From the NCBI GenBank assembly GCA_947561395.2, contig OX387190.1, forward strand, positions 28,948,858 through 29,012,857: a DNA stretch of 64,000 nucleotides, in the 5' to 3' direction. Positions within the stretch are counted from its first letter, which is position 1, and every line of letters begins with the position of its first letter. A program made the translations under genes and the position numbers. The notes under the pieces were generated by a model. It was not told the DNA's origin. It did no database searches and worked only from the letters and a program-made list of their open reading frames with translations. Origin of the DNA: Buxus sempervirens. Its lineage: Eukaryota; Streptophyta; Magnoliopsida; Buxales; Buxaceae. Below are positions 31,675 to 45,400 of this stretch, piece after piece.

Positions 31675-34600
31675 TTTATGTCGTTCGTGGTGTTGTTCCG
31701 TGAAGGACATATTTTATCCCTTTTTAATCAATGTAAAATTTGCAGATGCAGGGAGGATGAGCATCCTCTTAATGAGCTACTTATCTTGCAGCTTGGTGCT
31801 GAGCATGCTAATGGTCGTTAAGTTTCATTGTGCAAAATTTTTGGTAACCATTGGAGCCAAGAAACGAGAAGAGTATTGGGGAATCACTCAGTATGAATAC
31901 CCTATACACAGTAATATCTAACTTCTAGATACTTTTCTATGAAACAAATGAACTTTGTTTACATTTTTGGAGAAAACCTTGATTTTGCAGGGTAATGTGG
32001 AACTAAAGCTTGCAACTCATGAACCACAGTCCAAACAAAAGCAGTCTCTCACACGTAATTCAGGTTTGTTTTAAGACTTTTTTTTTTCAATATTTCATTT
32101 GTTTCAACATAATCAGTTGCCAAGATGCAAGCAACTGATTGACATTGTTCCTTAGGTATCTATGACTAAGATTCCAGACGATCTCCAGCAAGAACAGGAT
32201 CCTTTCCATCATCTGATGGTGTTATTTCACAAAACTTCATCTCTGTTGTGTTACCATCCACTTCACGATGTACTATTGCAGGGCCATGAGGTTTTTTAGT
32301 TTCACAAAACATGTTAAAATCCAAACATTTTCTTTAGAGAATTGCCTGTCTCTTAAGTTTTTCTATGCTTGCTTCCAAATGGTCTTGATTATGTGAAGAG
32401 CTGACCATAATATCAATATTCGTCATGTGGGGAGAAAGTTACCTGCAACAGGAACATATGAGAGGCTTCAACTCTCGATGGGAATACCCATAAACTTTCT
32501 GAGATAAAAAAAAATTATGGGGGAATTGGCTTCACTCTTCATGATGAAACTGCAAGTGAAAATTTAACAGCACAATTACATTTCCGATGAAATATATCCG
32601 TTGTATATATAATGATATTTGAATTGCAATTCAACTAGCTGCAATGAAATGCCAATAATATTTAAAATGTGTTTTTATCCATATATGAGACATATTTATG
32701 CCATACAATAGTGTCAATGATCTTTTTCTTCTCTTTGGGGTTCTCCCTATTCCACTTTTATAACTCATGTAGATTCATATTTGGACGACAAGCGAGAGTA
32801 TAAGTCTCTGTGCAAAAGCAAAGAAACACATCACGAAAGGTATATATGATTAAGAATTAAACATCGATCGTACATTCTAATAATTGTAGTTGAATTACTC
32901 CCTGCATCAATTAAAAATGAACAGGATTCCTACAGGGAACGCGCAGGTGCTATCCCTGGCTCTGCTTCTACTTCATCGCCGTCTTCTTCTTCGACTTTGA
33001 TGGCTCCTCTTAACGTTCGCCTGATTGTGGTGGTTCCGAAGAACATGTTTCCGACCGGGTTCTTTCAGGTTTTTTGATTTGAACCGGAGGCTCAGAGCTG
33101 TCGACTTTATCTCTTTCAACCTCTGGGGTTGGAATTCGGTGGTAAGTGATTTACGCTATACAGCGCTTGGCCTTGGGTGCCTTGGATAATAGTTTCTTGG
33201 TAAGTGATTCTGGTATTCAGGTTGTTAAGAATTTTTTGGTTGCTTCTTTTCTTCTCTATTTAGGGTGTATTCTTAACATTTAGAGCAATCGTACAGATTG
33301 GCGCCCTAATAATCTCCTCAAGAAGAAGAAGAAGACTACCTGGAGAAGAAGAAGCAATCGGCAATCGATCTCAATCAAGCTTTCGGTTTCTGCCCAAGCT
33401 CTATATACTGAAACTGGTTGGACCGTGGAGGAAGATGGTAGCACTTATCGCAAGGTCTACTTCATTTTCTTAGTACTCTGGGTTTTTTATTTCTCCATTA
33501 ATTTTATATTTTATTACTTTTGGTTTCAATATGTTTTAGATTCTTTGGGTTATTCAAACCATGCCAATTGTTAATATGCTCCGACCTGAAGGATTTCTTG
33601 GTTAAGCTATTTTTAACAAAAAGAAAAAAAAAATTTTTTTTCCATTTTAAAAACCGTTCCAATTTCATGTATGATCCATATAGCATAAATGAGATGCTCC
33701 GCCCTGAAGCATTTCATCGTTCAGCTATTTTTAGCAAGAAGAAAATTTATTTCCCATTTTAAAAAACAAAAACTCTTTAACAGTTGGATTCTCAGTTGTG
33801 CTTCAACCAATGTAACCGTGCAATCTCCAACATTCCTGTCAAAAAGCACCCCCCCCCCCCCCCCCCCAACATATGATCCCTCTCTACACCGAAGTACTCA
33901 TTGTGCAATCAATCCATAATTTGTACATTAGAACATCTCTCTGATTCTGTTGAAGTTTTTTACCCAAAAAAAAAACACCGCACAATTTCATCTCATTCAC
34001 GTCGAATGCAAATATCGGCCTAGGGCTGAAAATAAACCATATATATTTCGGGATAGAAATTCTTCCACTAAAAGATGGAAAAAAAATGAAGAGGAAATGG
34101 ACGATGAGAGCTCAGAACCTCATGGTACAAATCATGACCAGTTGGGATTACTTGAAGGGAGAAAAAGGCATTTGATCTTATATCTTACTCTTCCATTGAG
34201 CCTATTAATACATTCTCTTCCTAAATGGAAGCTACATGTTCTTTGGAAAACAAGGAAATATAGAATAAACAGATTCCCTCTTTCTGGCTAAGGCTTTGTG
34301 TAGTACCTTTTGCCTTATAATTGCACTGAAGTTTGAATCCAAGAAGATTTCAAAATTTTTCTTTCTGTTGCTTTTCTTCAATCAAATCCTACTTATGGGG
34401 AATTTCTGTTGGGAATAGCTATATGTCTTGGAAAATGATTCAACATGGAAATACCCAAGCAATCATTAAAGAATGTGAAATTCATTATACCGTATCTCTG
34501 ATTTTAGCATTTTGTATTAAAGATCGTTGTTCTCTTCTTTCTTTCTGATATCCTGAAGGTGTAGGGCATGCTTCAACAGTGACTGAGTTGGTAGAGGAAT

Positions 34601-36454
34601 GGTCTCCTGGGTCACGGTTTTGTACCGCGGAGTGTGCCGAGAACTGTAAGTACAAATTTCTGCCACTAAGACTGCTTCAATATCACATCACATATTTTAA
34701 CTACAATCTTTCATTCCTTTAAGCTTTCAAAAAAAATTTTTGTGTTGTTTTTCTTGAATCAAGCCCAACTTCTAGGGAGTTTCTGTTTGGAATAGCAATA
34801 TGTTGTTTATGAAGATGAGGAAGAAGATTGTCAGGAAGAAGATTGTGTTGTTTTTCTTTGTGTTGCTTTGCTCTGTCATAGTTTTTGTTTATGAAGATGA
34901 GGAAGAAGATTGTCAGGATGCTAATGGAGGATGTTGAGTTGATGGGTATGAACCTGAAATAAACCAAGGTCACTTATACATTACTGATGATCCAATGGAG
35001 GCTGTGTTTGCCTTTCATATTGTACTTAATTGTGAATTGCTCTGTGAAATTCAGCCCTTCATTTAATGGTGTTTTCGTTGAATCTCTCCTTTTAGTTGAT
35101 AAAAGCCCTATATATAGGTTTGCTGAAGAAGCAGAACAAAATTACATACGTCAGGCTATGCACTCAGTGTTTTTGCCATCCTTTCTATCTTGCATTTTTG
35201 CTAGATTTGTGCTGTATTGTAGACGGTGTAATGAGGATCATATGAGACTAATTGGCAATTTTTTTTTCTAATTGACACTTGCTACAGAATATTGTGATAC
35301 CAGAACTGCGCATGTTCGACCCTGAATTCTCACCTCAAGGTTTTTTTTTTCTTCCATTATTATTGATTGGAATTACATGTTCCATCAATTGATAGTTTCA
35401 TCCCAATTGTTGAGCTAACATCCTAATTCGTATCTCTTTTTAACTTGCTATTCCTCCATTTTCATTTTTGCTGTGAATGTAATTTATTAAATAGGAAGGC
35501 GAATGGGTTTGAGGATTCCTGGGATGCCATTCAAACTATCTCCCCCCCTCTCTCTCTCTCTCTATCTCTCTCTCTCTTCCCTTCTCTAATGTAATTAAGG
35601 TATATAAATATTTCAGAGGTTTGGAAACATAGTTGGAGTTTTTACAAGTTATGGAACTTTTCAAGAGAGACATGGATCCTAATTTCATGTCAATGGATCC
35701 TACTTTCATGTCAAATGTCGCTAAGGTTGCAACTACTCAAAATTTCTGTGAGTGTGTGCTGAATTTTTAGTTTAGTTAGGATATTCCCCAAGTAATTACA
35801 ATCTCCAGATAGTAGTTAATATGAGCTGAATATAATGTTTACCCACAAAAACAGGAAGGTAGAGCGGGTTTGTAAGTAAGCCCATCTAATGAAGTTTGAT
35901 AGTTTTAATAATGGTTATTGGTTTTACTTTATCAGAAAAAAAAAAAGGTGTAATAATATAGACATTTTTTATTGTTAAAAATATGTGAGCCATTGTGATG
36001 CCACCATCAATTTACGAGTTGGGTACAATCTTCTAACTATGAAAATCATGAAGAGATAATGTGCTGCGGTAAGCCTATAAACAATGATAATGACTTTTTT
36101 GAATGATTCATTAACTATAGTTGCATTGAATGGAAACTCTTAACTCTAAAAATTTTCTCATTCTGGCAGTTTACACATTGGATTTCCCATTTACATCATG
36201 TACCCATGAATTAAATATTATAATCAAGAAGATGATTTAGAAATTTCAGCTCTTAAGTTTTTTCATTTCTCAGCAATTAAATATTATAAACAACGAGAGG
36301 ATTCATTAACTATGGTTGTATGAACATTTTGTTGTATTTAACAATTTTCCCCTTTCAGATATTGACAACTTTACCTCTTTTATTTGAACTTACTAAGGGT
36401 AGACTTGGCATTTAAAATAAGGCAGCTAAGTCAAAATTATTATTAAAACTATTT
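31675..36454 (+). other. Helitron interior: exon-like scraps, no identifiable gene
   Basis: Short coding-like pieces occur. One at about 32944-33068 is Ser-rich and then reads MAPLNVRLIVVVPKNMF, ending at a possible CAG|GTTTTT donor. Another at about 33410 reads TETGWTVEEDG. A third at about 34565-34640 reads VTELVEEWSPGSRF. A small acidic repeat (YEDEEEDCQ) occurs twice in 34795-34925. I cannot name their parent genes. A C20-type run lies at 33847-33867 and a CT microsatellite at 35540-35580. The rest is AT-rich with nothing recognised. Confidence 0.4.
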
Positions 36455-36484
36455 GCCCGTGCGATGCACGGGCCCAATTGCTAG

Positions 36485-37544
36485 TAACAAATTAAGGGAA
36501 AAAGAAAAAATATGACGTTTTGAGTATAGAATGTTTAGCAATTATTAAGTGATAAACGTGGTGTTAACTTGTGGAACATGACAACTGGTCCCCAACATAG
36601 TCTCCTTGTTTTAAATTTTCAGTCCACCACCGACGAAATCTTCAAGTTGAACTTTGCCATCTCAGTTATCGGTTCCTTTCTGGCTTTGGTTGATTGTAGA
36701 AGGCGTTTTGAGTATAGAATGTTAGGCAATTATTAAATGATAGACATGGTGTTAACTTGTGGAACATGACAACTGGTCCCCAATACAGTCTCCTTGTTTT
36801 AAATTTTCGGTCCACCACCGACGAAATCTTCAAGTTGAACTTTGCCATCTCAGTTATCGGTTCCTTTCAGGCTTTGGTTGATTGTGGAGGTTGCAGAGAC
36901 CCACCAAGACGTTGAATTAGTGGCTTCAGTCAACATTGATTAGGTTGCATCTCATTGTACTCTATTTGTGGCTGTGAATATCGTGAAGTAATCAGTTGAG
37001 CTAAACTTGTGGAACATGAGCAACTGGTCCCCAACACAGTCTCCTTGTTTTAAATTTTTAGTTATGGTATGACACTCTTTTGGACATTATAAATCTCACT
37101 TTGCATGCTAGGTGAGAAATTTAGAGTTGCCCTTTCTTTATACACATGATGTGATTAATGTTGTTTGAGCCATCGCAGGTGTTATTTATTTATTTTTTAT
37201 CTAAGACATTTTATAAACTGCCTGCCGGCACATAGTCGGGATCCACACACACCTATTACTTACCTCCTATGGGGGCGTGTGGCTTTGTCATAGGGACTTG
37301 CGGGCCACACTGTGTTGCAACTCGAGCGACTTTCTTCGACATGTCTCAGCTAGGAGGCATAGTTGTTAAGAGAACTCCCATTATTATTGAGGGCGGGTTT
37401 CTGTAAGGAATAAAATTAAATATATAAAAGTTCACTCCTATTATCAAGTTAAGCGTTTGGTACGACTGGTGTTCTATATGGTATAAGATCCTTAGGTTAG
37501 CGCCAATTTCTTTTTTTTGAAAAACAAAATACTCCATGTGTAAG
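36485..37544 (+). repeat. Intergenic DNA with a 188-bp tandem repeat
   Basis: CGTTTTGAGTATAGAATGT starts at 36516 and 36704, and the two ~188-bp units are nearly identical. Part of the unit (CTTGTGGAACATGA, then CAACTGGTCCCCAACA) recurs near 37008-37065. No gene is recognised. The part 37170-37544 has no structure I can name. Confidence 0.8.
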
Positions 37545-40500
37545 TGTGAGATATGGGAAAAATCACTGGAGATGATTTCCCCTCCGTCTGCACACGGACT
37601 CAACGTAAAATGGGAGAGTCGTCACCATTCAGATTTTTGGAGGTGTGAATGGACACCAAGATCATAAAAAATATGCAAAAAGGATTAAAAGTCAATTCTA
37701 GAGTAAAAAAAACTCTACTTGAAAATCAAATCCAGAGATGGGTAAGGGGATTAGATTATGAACGGGGGAAGGTGTTAGGCACCCCCATTCACCCACACAA
37801 GGTGGTTGCCAAGTGTTTGTTCATGCTAAAAAAGATAAGAAAGCTTGCTAAAAATCATTAAAAACCTTTAAAAAGGACGAATGCATGATATCTTCACATG
37901 AAGATCCAAATGGATTTCAGATCCAAATGGATTTCAGATCCTCTTGCATGTCAATATCATATCTGGAATATCACCAAAAGATGGAAATCTAAGCAAAGAT
38001 TGCACAAAACCAAGTTGAGTCAAATCCAGAAAATTCGGTAAAAGATAAACCATTTGTCTTGAAATCATTCAAATCCAACTTAAATTAACTCAAATCAAAT
38101 CCATTTGAAAGATTATGATAGATAGAAGACTCATGCCAAATTTCAATCCATTCCGGTTAAAATCCTAAGAGTTATGCCTCCTTTGAAGTTGCTGCTGGAG
38201 ATAATTAAAAGTGGAAAGTGGGCAGCTTTGGAAAACTATCTAGAAAAATCTGCTCCATATAAATCCATGAAATTAGGTGTGAGTGAAGTCTGTATGGCCA
38301 TATTTCAAATGAAACTAACCTCATACAAAAATTCATTCGGATGTGCCCTGGGTGGTCTCCCGAACAGGCCCCAAAGATCACAGATTTACCTAGAAAAGGG
38401 CTGTTGAACAGCTCTGAGTAAATCTATTGCTCACGACACAAATGGAGTCAAAAAATTATGAAGCCAACTGGATTTAAAACTAGACTTCCATAGGAAAACT
38501 CAGAAACAAGAATCACTCGAATCGGACTTAAAACGAACACACGGCGCTCAGTCGAAGTGACAAGTTCTGTATTCAGATCAGAATTGACCTATCAACTTCG
38601 ACAGAGAGGTGTCAAAAATCTGCTTGATAGAAATTAATGAAATTTGGTAGGCCTAAACTAGACAGCCTCACCTTTCCCATGGTTCTGGAATCACTCCAAA
38701 ATTCATCCGGACGATGAAGTTATGAGTGTCCGAAGTCGGGGTACAGTTGCTGTCAAGTTAAGCCATTTTTAGAGAAAAACAACTCCAAATAGTGATAAAG
38801 TGTGTGTGATCCGTGCAAGATTAATCAAAATCCTTTGAAAATCATTTGAAAACATCCTAGAATTGCTTGAGGCTATTTACTTCAGATTTATCACAATAAA
38901 TGCAATAAATCCAAAATATGAGCCTATCCCGCCAAAATCATGTGCTATGTATGTGTAAGTGTAAAAATCATTCCAACAACATAGTAAAGATAGCATGCAT
39001 TCATATCAATCAAAACAGGGTTCTAAAAACAACCTAGGGTTCCATTCCATTATCGTTTCCCTTAATTCTCTCTCCCCGTTAAACACGGTTCTTCAAGATA
39101 ATCTTGGGGTACTTTGAATATGAAAGGGTTTCCACAGAATCACAAGGCTTATAGCATGCATTTAAAAAGGATCTAGAACACCCTAGGGTTCCGTTTCATT
39201 ATCGTTTCCCTTAGTTCTCTCTCCCCGTTAAACACGGTTCTTCAAGATAATCTTGGGGTACTTTGAATACGAAACGGTCTTCAAAGATTCAAAAGGCTTA
39301 TTCAAAAGAGGTTCTAGTACTAGGATCAATTCCCAGTCTCATTTCTCCTAGATCTCGGATTCACGTTTGTAGACACCCCAAATTGCACTGTCAAAATGAT
39401 CAATAATCATCAAAAATCATTATCTTCTTGAAAGCCAGCACAAAAATTGAAGAAAATAAGTTTTTACCTGTATCCGGCAACTCAGGCCAGATACATGTAC
39501 TCCTCTTTGTATCCAGTGAAGAATACCGGATACAAGAAGGCTTTAGTGTATCTGGTATTATATATCGGATACCTTAAGGCCCTTGTGTATCCGGCCTGAT
39601 ACGCCAGATACATAAGTTTTGCTCAAAATTAGGGTTTTCCGAGAGCTTTTCACTTTTACCATCATATCCTTCATTAAATGAGGGGAAATCTCGGAAATAG
39701 CCTTAGGGTTAAGGTTGGTGGGCTATAGACATTATGTTGTGTCTACCATTCTCACCAACCCTAACCCTAGCCTTTGCTTATAAATAGGAGGCTCCTCCTT
39801 AAGCAAATGGCCATTAACTCTTACCTTGAATTTTCTTCAAGAAGAGCTCCAAGAGAAGAGGGAAACCGCTGCGGAAGTGCTTCCAGAACCCAGGTAAGCC
39901 TCAAACCTCTTTTTAATTTTTGTCTTTAGATTTCTAGATCTAGATCTTTTCTCCTACCTTTCTGTAGAATAAGGCCTTGATCTGTGTGTGAAAACCTTTC
40001 CCTGGTTCAAAGTATCTCAAGACTCCCCCTAGCCATAAAACGTGAAGGCGGGATCTAGGAGAAACGAGACTGGGGATTGAACCTAGTGCTAGAACCTATG
40101 TAGCATAAAGCCTTTTGAATGATTGAAAACCGTTTCATATTCAAAGTACCCCATGATTATCTTGAAGAACCGTGTTTAACGGGGAGAGAGAACAAAGGGA
40201 AACGATAATGGAACGGAACCCTACGTTGTTTTTTAGAACCCCATTTTTATTGATATACATGCTTGATATCTTTGCTATGCTATTGGAATGGTTTTCACAC
40301 TTACACATGCATAGCACATGATTTTGACGGGATAGGCTCATATGTTGGGTTTATTGCATTTATTGTGATAAATCTGAAATAAATGGCCTCAATCAATTCT
40401 GGAATGTTTTGAAATGATTTTTAAAAGTTTTGTATTCATCTTGCATGAATTGCACATACTTTGTCACAGTTTTGAATTGTTTTTCTCCAAAAAGGGCTTT

Positions 40501-42405
40501 ACTTGACAGCAACTGTACCCCAACTTCGGACACTCATAACTTCATCGTCCGGATGAATTTTGGAGTGATTCTAGAACCATGGGAAGTGTGAGGCTGTCTA
40601 GTTTATGTCCACCAAATTTCATTAATTTCTATCAAGCGGATTTTTGACACCTTTCTGTCGAAGTTGATTGGACAGTTCAGGTTCAAATATCGAACTTGTC
40701 ACTTCGACGGAGCGTCATGTGTTCGTTTTATATCCGATTCGAGTAATTTTTGTTTCTGGGCACTCCTCCTTTATGAGTCTATTTTTAAATCCAATTGATT
40801 TCATAATTTTTTGATTTAAATTGTGTCGTGGAGAGCAGATTTACTCAGAACTGCTCAACAGCACTTTTCTGGGTCAATCTGTGATCCTCGGGGCCTGTTC
40901 GGGAAGTCACCCAAGGCACATCCGAATGAGTTTTTGTATGAGGCTAGTTTCTTTTGAAATATGGCCATACAGACTTCATTGACACCAAATTTCACAGATT
41001 TCTATGGAGAAGAGTTATCTAGGTGATTTTCCAAAGTTGCCTACTTGCTACTTTTGATTTTCTCCGGCAGCAACTTTAAAATAGCCATAACTCTTAGGAT
41101 TTCAACCGGAATTAATTGAAATTTTGCATGAGACTATTGTTTACCCTAATCTTTCAAATGGATTTGGTTTGACTAAATTTAAAATTGGATTTGATTAATT
41201 TCAAGAGAAATGGCCTTACTTTTTACCAAATTTCCCGGATTTGCCTCAACTTGGTTTTGTGCAACTTTTGCTGTGATTTCCATCTTTTTGTGATATTCCA
41301 GAAGTGATATTTACATAAAAGAAGATCTGGAATTCATTTGGATTTTCATGTGAAGATATCATATATTTGTCCTTTTTCAAGGTTTTCATGATTTTTTAGC
41401 AATCTTTCTATTTTCTTTTGACATGAATAACACTTGGCAACCACCTTGTGTAGGTGAAATGGGGGTGCCTAACACCTTCCCCCGTTCATAATCTAATTCC
41501 CTTACCTATCTCTGGATTTGATTTTCAAGTAGGGTTATTTTTACTTTAGAATTTGCCTTTTAGCACTTTTTATCTCTTTTTGCTTGTTTTTAATTCTTTT
41601 GGTGTCCATTCACACCCTAAACAAATGGATGGTGGCGACTCTCCCAACCTTTTACGTCGAGCCCCGGGTGTTGACGGAGGGGAAATCATCCCGATGATTT
41701 TTCCCATGTCTCACAACGTTTTACGGCTAAGGGGAGTCTTGAGATACTTTGAGCCGGGGAAGGGTTTTCATACACACATCAAGGCCTTATTCTACAGAAA
41801 GGTAGAAGAAGAGATCTAGATCTAGAAATGTAAAAACAAAAATTAAAAAGAGGTTTGAGGCTTACCTGGGTTCTGGAAGCACTTCCGCAGCGGTTTCCCT
41901 CTTCTCTCGGAGCTCTTCTTGGCAAAAGTTCTTGGCAAAAATTGTTGGCAAGAGAGTTAATGGTCATTTGCTTAAGGAGGAGCCTCCTATTTATAGGCAA
42001 AGGCTAGGATTAGGGTTGGTGAGGTGGTAGACACAACATAAGGTTTATAGCCCACCAACCTTAACCCTAAGGTTATTTTTGAGATTTCCACTCATTTAAT
42101 GAGGGATATGATGGTAAAAGGTGAAAGCTCTCGGAAAACCCTAATTTTGAGCAAAACTAGTGTATCCGGCATTTCAGGTCGGATACACTAGCGCCTATGT
42201 GTATCTGGCATATGTTGCTGGATACATTAAGGGCTACTTGTATCCGGCATGTTCCATTGGATACGAACAGATGCACTTGTATCCGACCTGAGTTGTCGGA
42301 TACAAGGAAAACTTGTTTTTTTCACATTTTTGTGTTGGTTTCAAAGGAAGCAATGATTTTTGCTGATTATTGATCATTTTTACTGTGCAATTTGGGGTGT
42401 CTACA
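37545..42405 (-). repeat. Solo LTR of the Tat/Ogre family, minus strand, interrupted
   Basis: The left part 37545-39367 is the reverse complement of the LTR 3' region (starts TGTGAGA). The right part 41721-42405 is the reverse complement of the LTR 5' region (ends GTGTCTACA). Flanks are GTAAG (37540-37544) and GTAGG (42406-42410), a 5-bp target duplication with one change. No internal region is present, so it is a solo LTR. It contains an internal 149-bp tandem duplication (about 39033-39300). Confidence 0.9.
39368..41715 (+). repeat. Solo LTR of the same family, plus strand, nested in the minus LTR
   Basis: It begins TGTAGACACC and ends TCTCACA, 2348 bp, with the family TATA box and four diverged TATCCGG-type dyads. 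It is flanked by a perfect 5-bp direct repeat, ACGTT (39363-39367 and 41716-41720). Removing it with one ACGTT restores the continuous minus-strand LTR. It is therefore an insertion followed by LTR-LTR recombination. Confidence 0.95.
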
Positions 42406-45400
42406 GTAGGGCCTCCCTAAAAATGGGTTTGAGTCCGACCCATATGTGAGGGGGAGTATTAGGAATATAATTGAATATATAAAAAGCTTTTGATAGGATT
42501 GGTGTTCAATAGTTTCAAACTCAAACTTTGGCTACGAACAGCTCAAAGTCTTACCACCCTTCCAAGATCTTTGAAAAGATTATTTTAGCTTAAGTGATAA
42601 TTATCATTAAACAATGTGTCAAATATCAAATCATAAAACTGTTTTAAACTCTGCAAGTTGTTCCATTACTGCTAGCTTTGATAAAGATGCATGTATAGAA
42701 GAAGATTGAGTATATCTTCTGCTTCAGATGAGTTCAAATATGTGCTTAAATGGGTACTTTTTTCAAGTGGGAATGGTAGCACTAGTTTCTAGGTGGAAGG
42801 AAAAGGCTGAAGTGTGACTTTTTAACTTTTGCATCCCACTTGGGTTTTTTTAAGGAATGCCAACCTAGTACCTCTTGTTCTTGTTCTTCAACCTCCTGCA
42901 GTCTTTGGAGTCACTTGGCCATCTTTTCTGCAAGTTCACACTAGCTTCAGAGTTCAAAGAGTTTGCTCAAAGTCATTTGATCATGGGTGGTTGTGGCATT
43001 TTTTTTAATCTAGTTTATGACTTAATTAAAAGAAGGGTTCTTTGCATCCATGCCCCTACATTATAAGATATTTACATCCATATCCTCCTGTTTTTAGTAA
43101 TTGTATTTATGCCCCTAAATTTAGCATAGTTGTTGCAATTATATCCCTAACGTCAGATTCCGTTAACTTTTGTTAGATTCCGTTAACTTTTGTCATTTAT
43201 TTTTAGTAAATGACTAACATAACCTTCTATAAGATTTTAAAAAAATGCTAGATAGCCTAATGAGTATGTGCTTGGCTAAATTTAAATGAATAATTATCAA
43301 TTAAGTAAATTAATATCAATAACTTAAGGTATAGATGCAATAAATATAATCAAATAAGAACATAAATAAAAATATAAAATAATATATTAGGGTAAATGTG
43401 AAATATTTTTTATTTATAGAAGGTTATTTTAGTAATTTAGTAAAAATAAACAATAAAGGTGAACAGACTTTAACGTCAGGGTATAACTGTAACGATTATG
43501 TTAAATAGAGGGACATAAATATAAATACTAAAAAGAAGAGGATATAGATGCAAATTTCTCATAATGCAGGGATATGGGTGCAAAAGCCCCTAAAAGAAAC
43601 CCATTTGAATCAACCTATGAGTGAAGTCAAATCTTCAAAAGTTATATTGGGATAGTTAGGATTTGCATTACATGTCATGATGTGTAGGCTTTCAACTGTT
43701 CATGAATAAACATTCTTCTTCCACCGTTATCCCCTCTGTCTCTTTATGGTATTTTCCACTTCCCTTTGGATTTTGAGCTCTGTACTTTGACTCTTGGACA
43801 AAAGTAAAGGAAAAAATAAAACAAACAAGAGGGGGAAAAATAGAAAAGATAAAAAAACAAAGATGGGGTGGGTGAGAACAATAATGAACTCTTGTTTTCT
43901 TTCTTTTCCTTTTTTTTTCTTGGAAATTAAAATTCTCATTTGTCCGTTAGCTTGAATTGGAGGCTACTTCATTTTGTTATGTTGAGGTTGGACATCAAGA
44001 AACTACATAAAACTCTGGGATTCCTATATGTTGTCGGAGTTTGGATACAACGTTTGAGAGAATGCAGGGTAAAAAACAAACCTATTATTGTCATCGGCTC
44101 CCTAAGTCAAGAAGCGAAAAAAATTAAATCGCGAGAGAGAAATTGCAAGAAATTGAAGGATTTGTATATTTTGAGAGCCTTTAGATACCGAAAACAGGAA
44201 AGAAGGTTGTTGGACCCATCATTTGAGAAAATGCAAGATCCAAGTCATCCAAATGCAGTCTTAGAAGTGGAAGAAATAATCAAATGTCATGGTCAAAGTG
44301 AAGTGAAAGGTACTTCTTTTTTTTAAAAAAAGTTAAGAACAACCCCCACAAAGCATTAAAAGATTGCCCAAAAGGACAAGAGAAAAAACACTAAAGTTGA
44401 GGATTTGGGTGCAAGTGAACTCAATAGTCTCAATATAACATTAATTAAGTTAAAGGCAACAGCTTATTACGCACGAGGTGAACGTGGATAGCATATGTTC
44501 CAGCATGAACAGAATAGGACTGACCGTCCAATAATAATAAATTAACAAGCCATCTAATGTGGGGCCTAGAGATCCAGAAGATATATAAAAGGATTGAAGT
44601 GCACAATCAGACACGCGTGGAGTATTTCAAAGATAAAGAAGCACCATTGATGTGAGCCCCATTCAGAATAATAAAATCATTTGATACTTGCTCTTCCACA
44701 AAAAAAAAATTGATACTTGCTCTAATTTTTCTTTTTCTTTTCTGGGGAGAAGAGATAGGGCCTTTTTTCTTTTTCTTTTCTAGGGAAAAAGGAAAGGGAT
44801 TGGGTTTTTGAGGTGCATTAAAGTAAGGTTTTCACGGTTAGAAGTTTATTTAGTAAATCTTATTTTCTCACTCTATATACTAAGTTTTAAATAAATAAAT
44901 CATACAACAAATAAAGAGACAAACATGTTGATTTTGAGGAATGTAGAAAACACAGAAACATTCAACAGAAAATAAGAAATGTAGCAAAAACGGATATAAG
45001 ATTTACGTGGTTCGGCAAATCACCTATGTCCAAGGAAAGATGAGAATTATTTGGATTAAAATATTGTTCTGGGGTTTTCTATAATGTGAAGTAGCCATAT
45101 CATCTTTATACACGGATTAAAGCCCTTGTTGCATTGGCTATAAGATTTGCTGCAACTAATAGTGGTTTATTCATACACGTATGTCTACGTCACTAAATCT
45201 CGTTTTGATTTAGTGATGTAAATACATACTACATGTATATGTAAGTTAATTGTGAATAATTACGGAAAGATACAATAGTCTTTTAAAATGTTTTGCAGAT
45301 GTTCTAAATAAATCATATTAGATAGTTTTTTTTTTTTTTTTAAAAGTTAAGATATTAGATAGTTAGAAGGCATTGAAGTCTTTTAAAATTTTGAAGGGGT

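Larger units (their letters stand above)
28141..36484 (+). mobile_element. Non-autonomous Helitron with captured gene fragments
   Basis: The left end is A|TCTATTCTCTTAAATGG (TC at 28141, preceded by A). The right end has an 8-bp perfect hairpin, GCCCGTGC-GAT-GCACGGGC (36455-36473), then 7 nt, then CTAG (36481-36484) followed by T. This matches Helitron rules: 5' TC, 3' hairpin plus CTRR, insertion between A and T, no target duplication. Inside are a CDT1-like pseudogene, a 589-bp tandem duplication and several exon-like scraps. No Rep/helicase is present, so it would be mobilised in trans. The 5' end is the weaker call. Confidence 0.65.

Noticed and set aside
33847..33867. C run as a possible G-quadruplex or assembly gap
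   Set aside because: A plain mononucleotide run, like that at 49570-49587; nothing supports a function, and run length may be a sequencing artefact.
43940..44326. 128-codon frame rich in Lys/Arg
   Set aside because: No ATG at its edge, no family resemblance and no splice partners; not reported as a gene.
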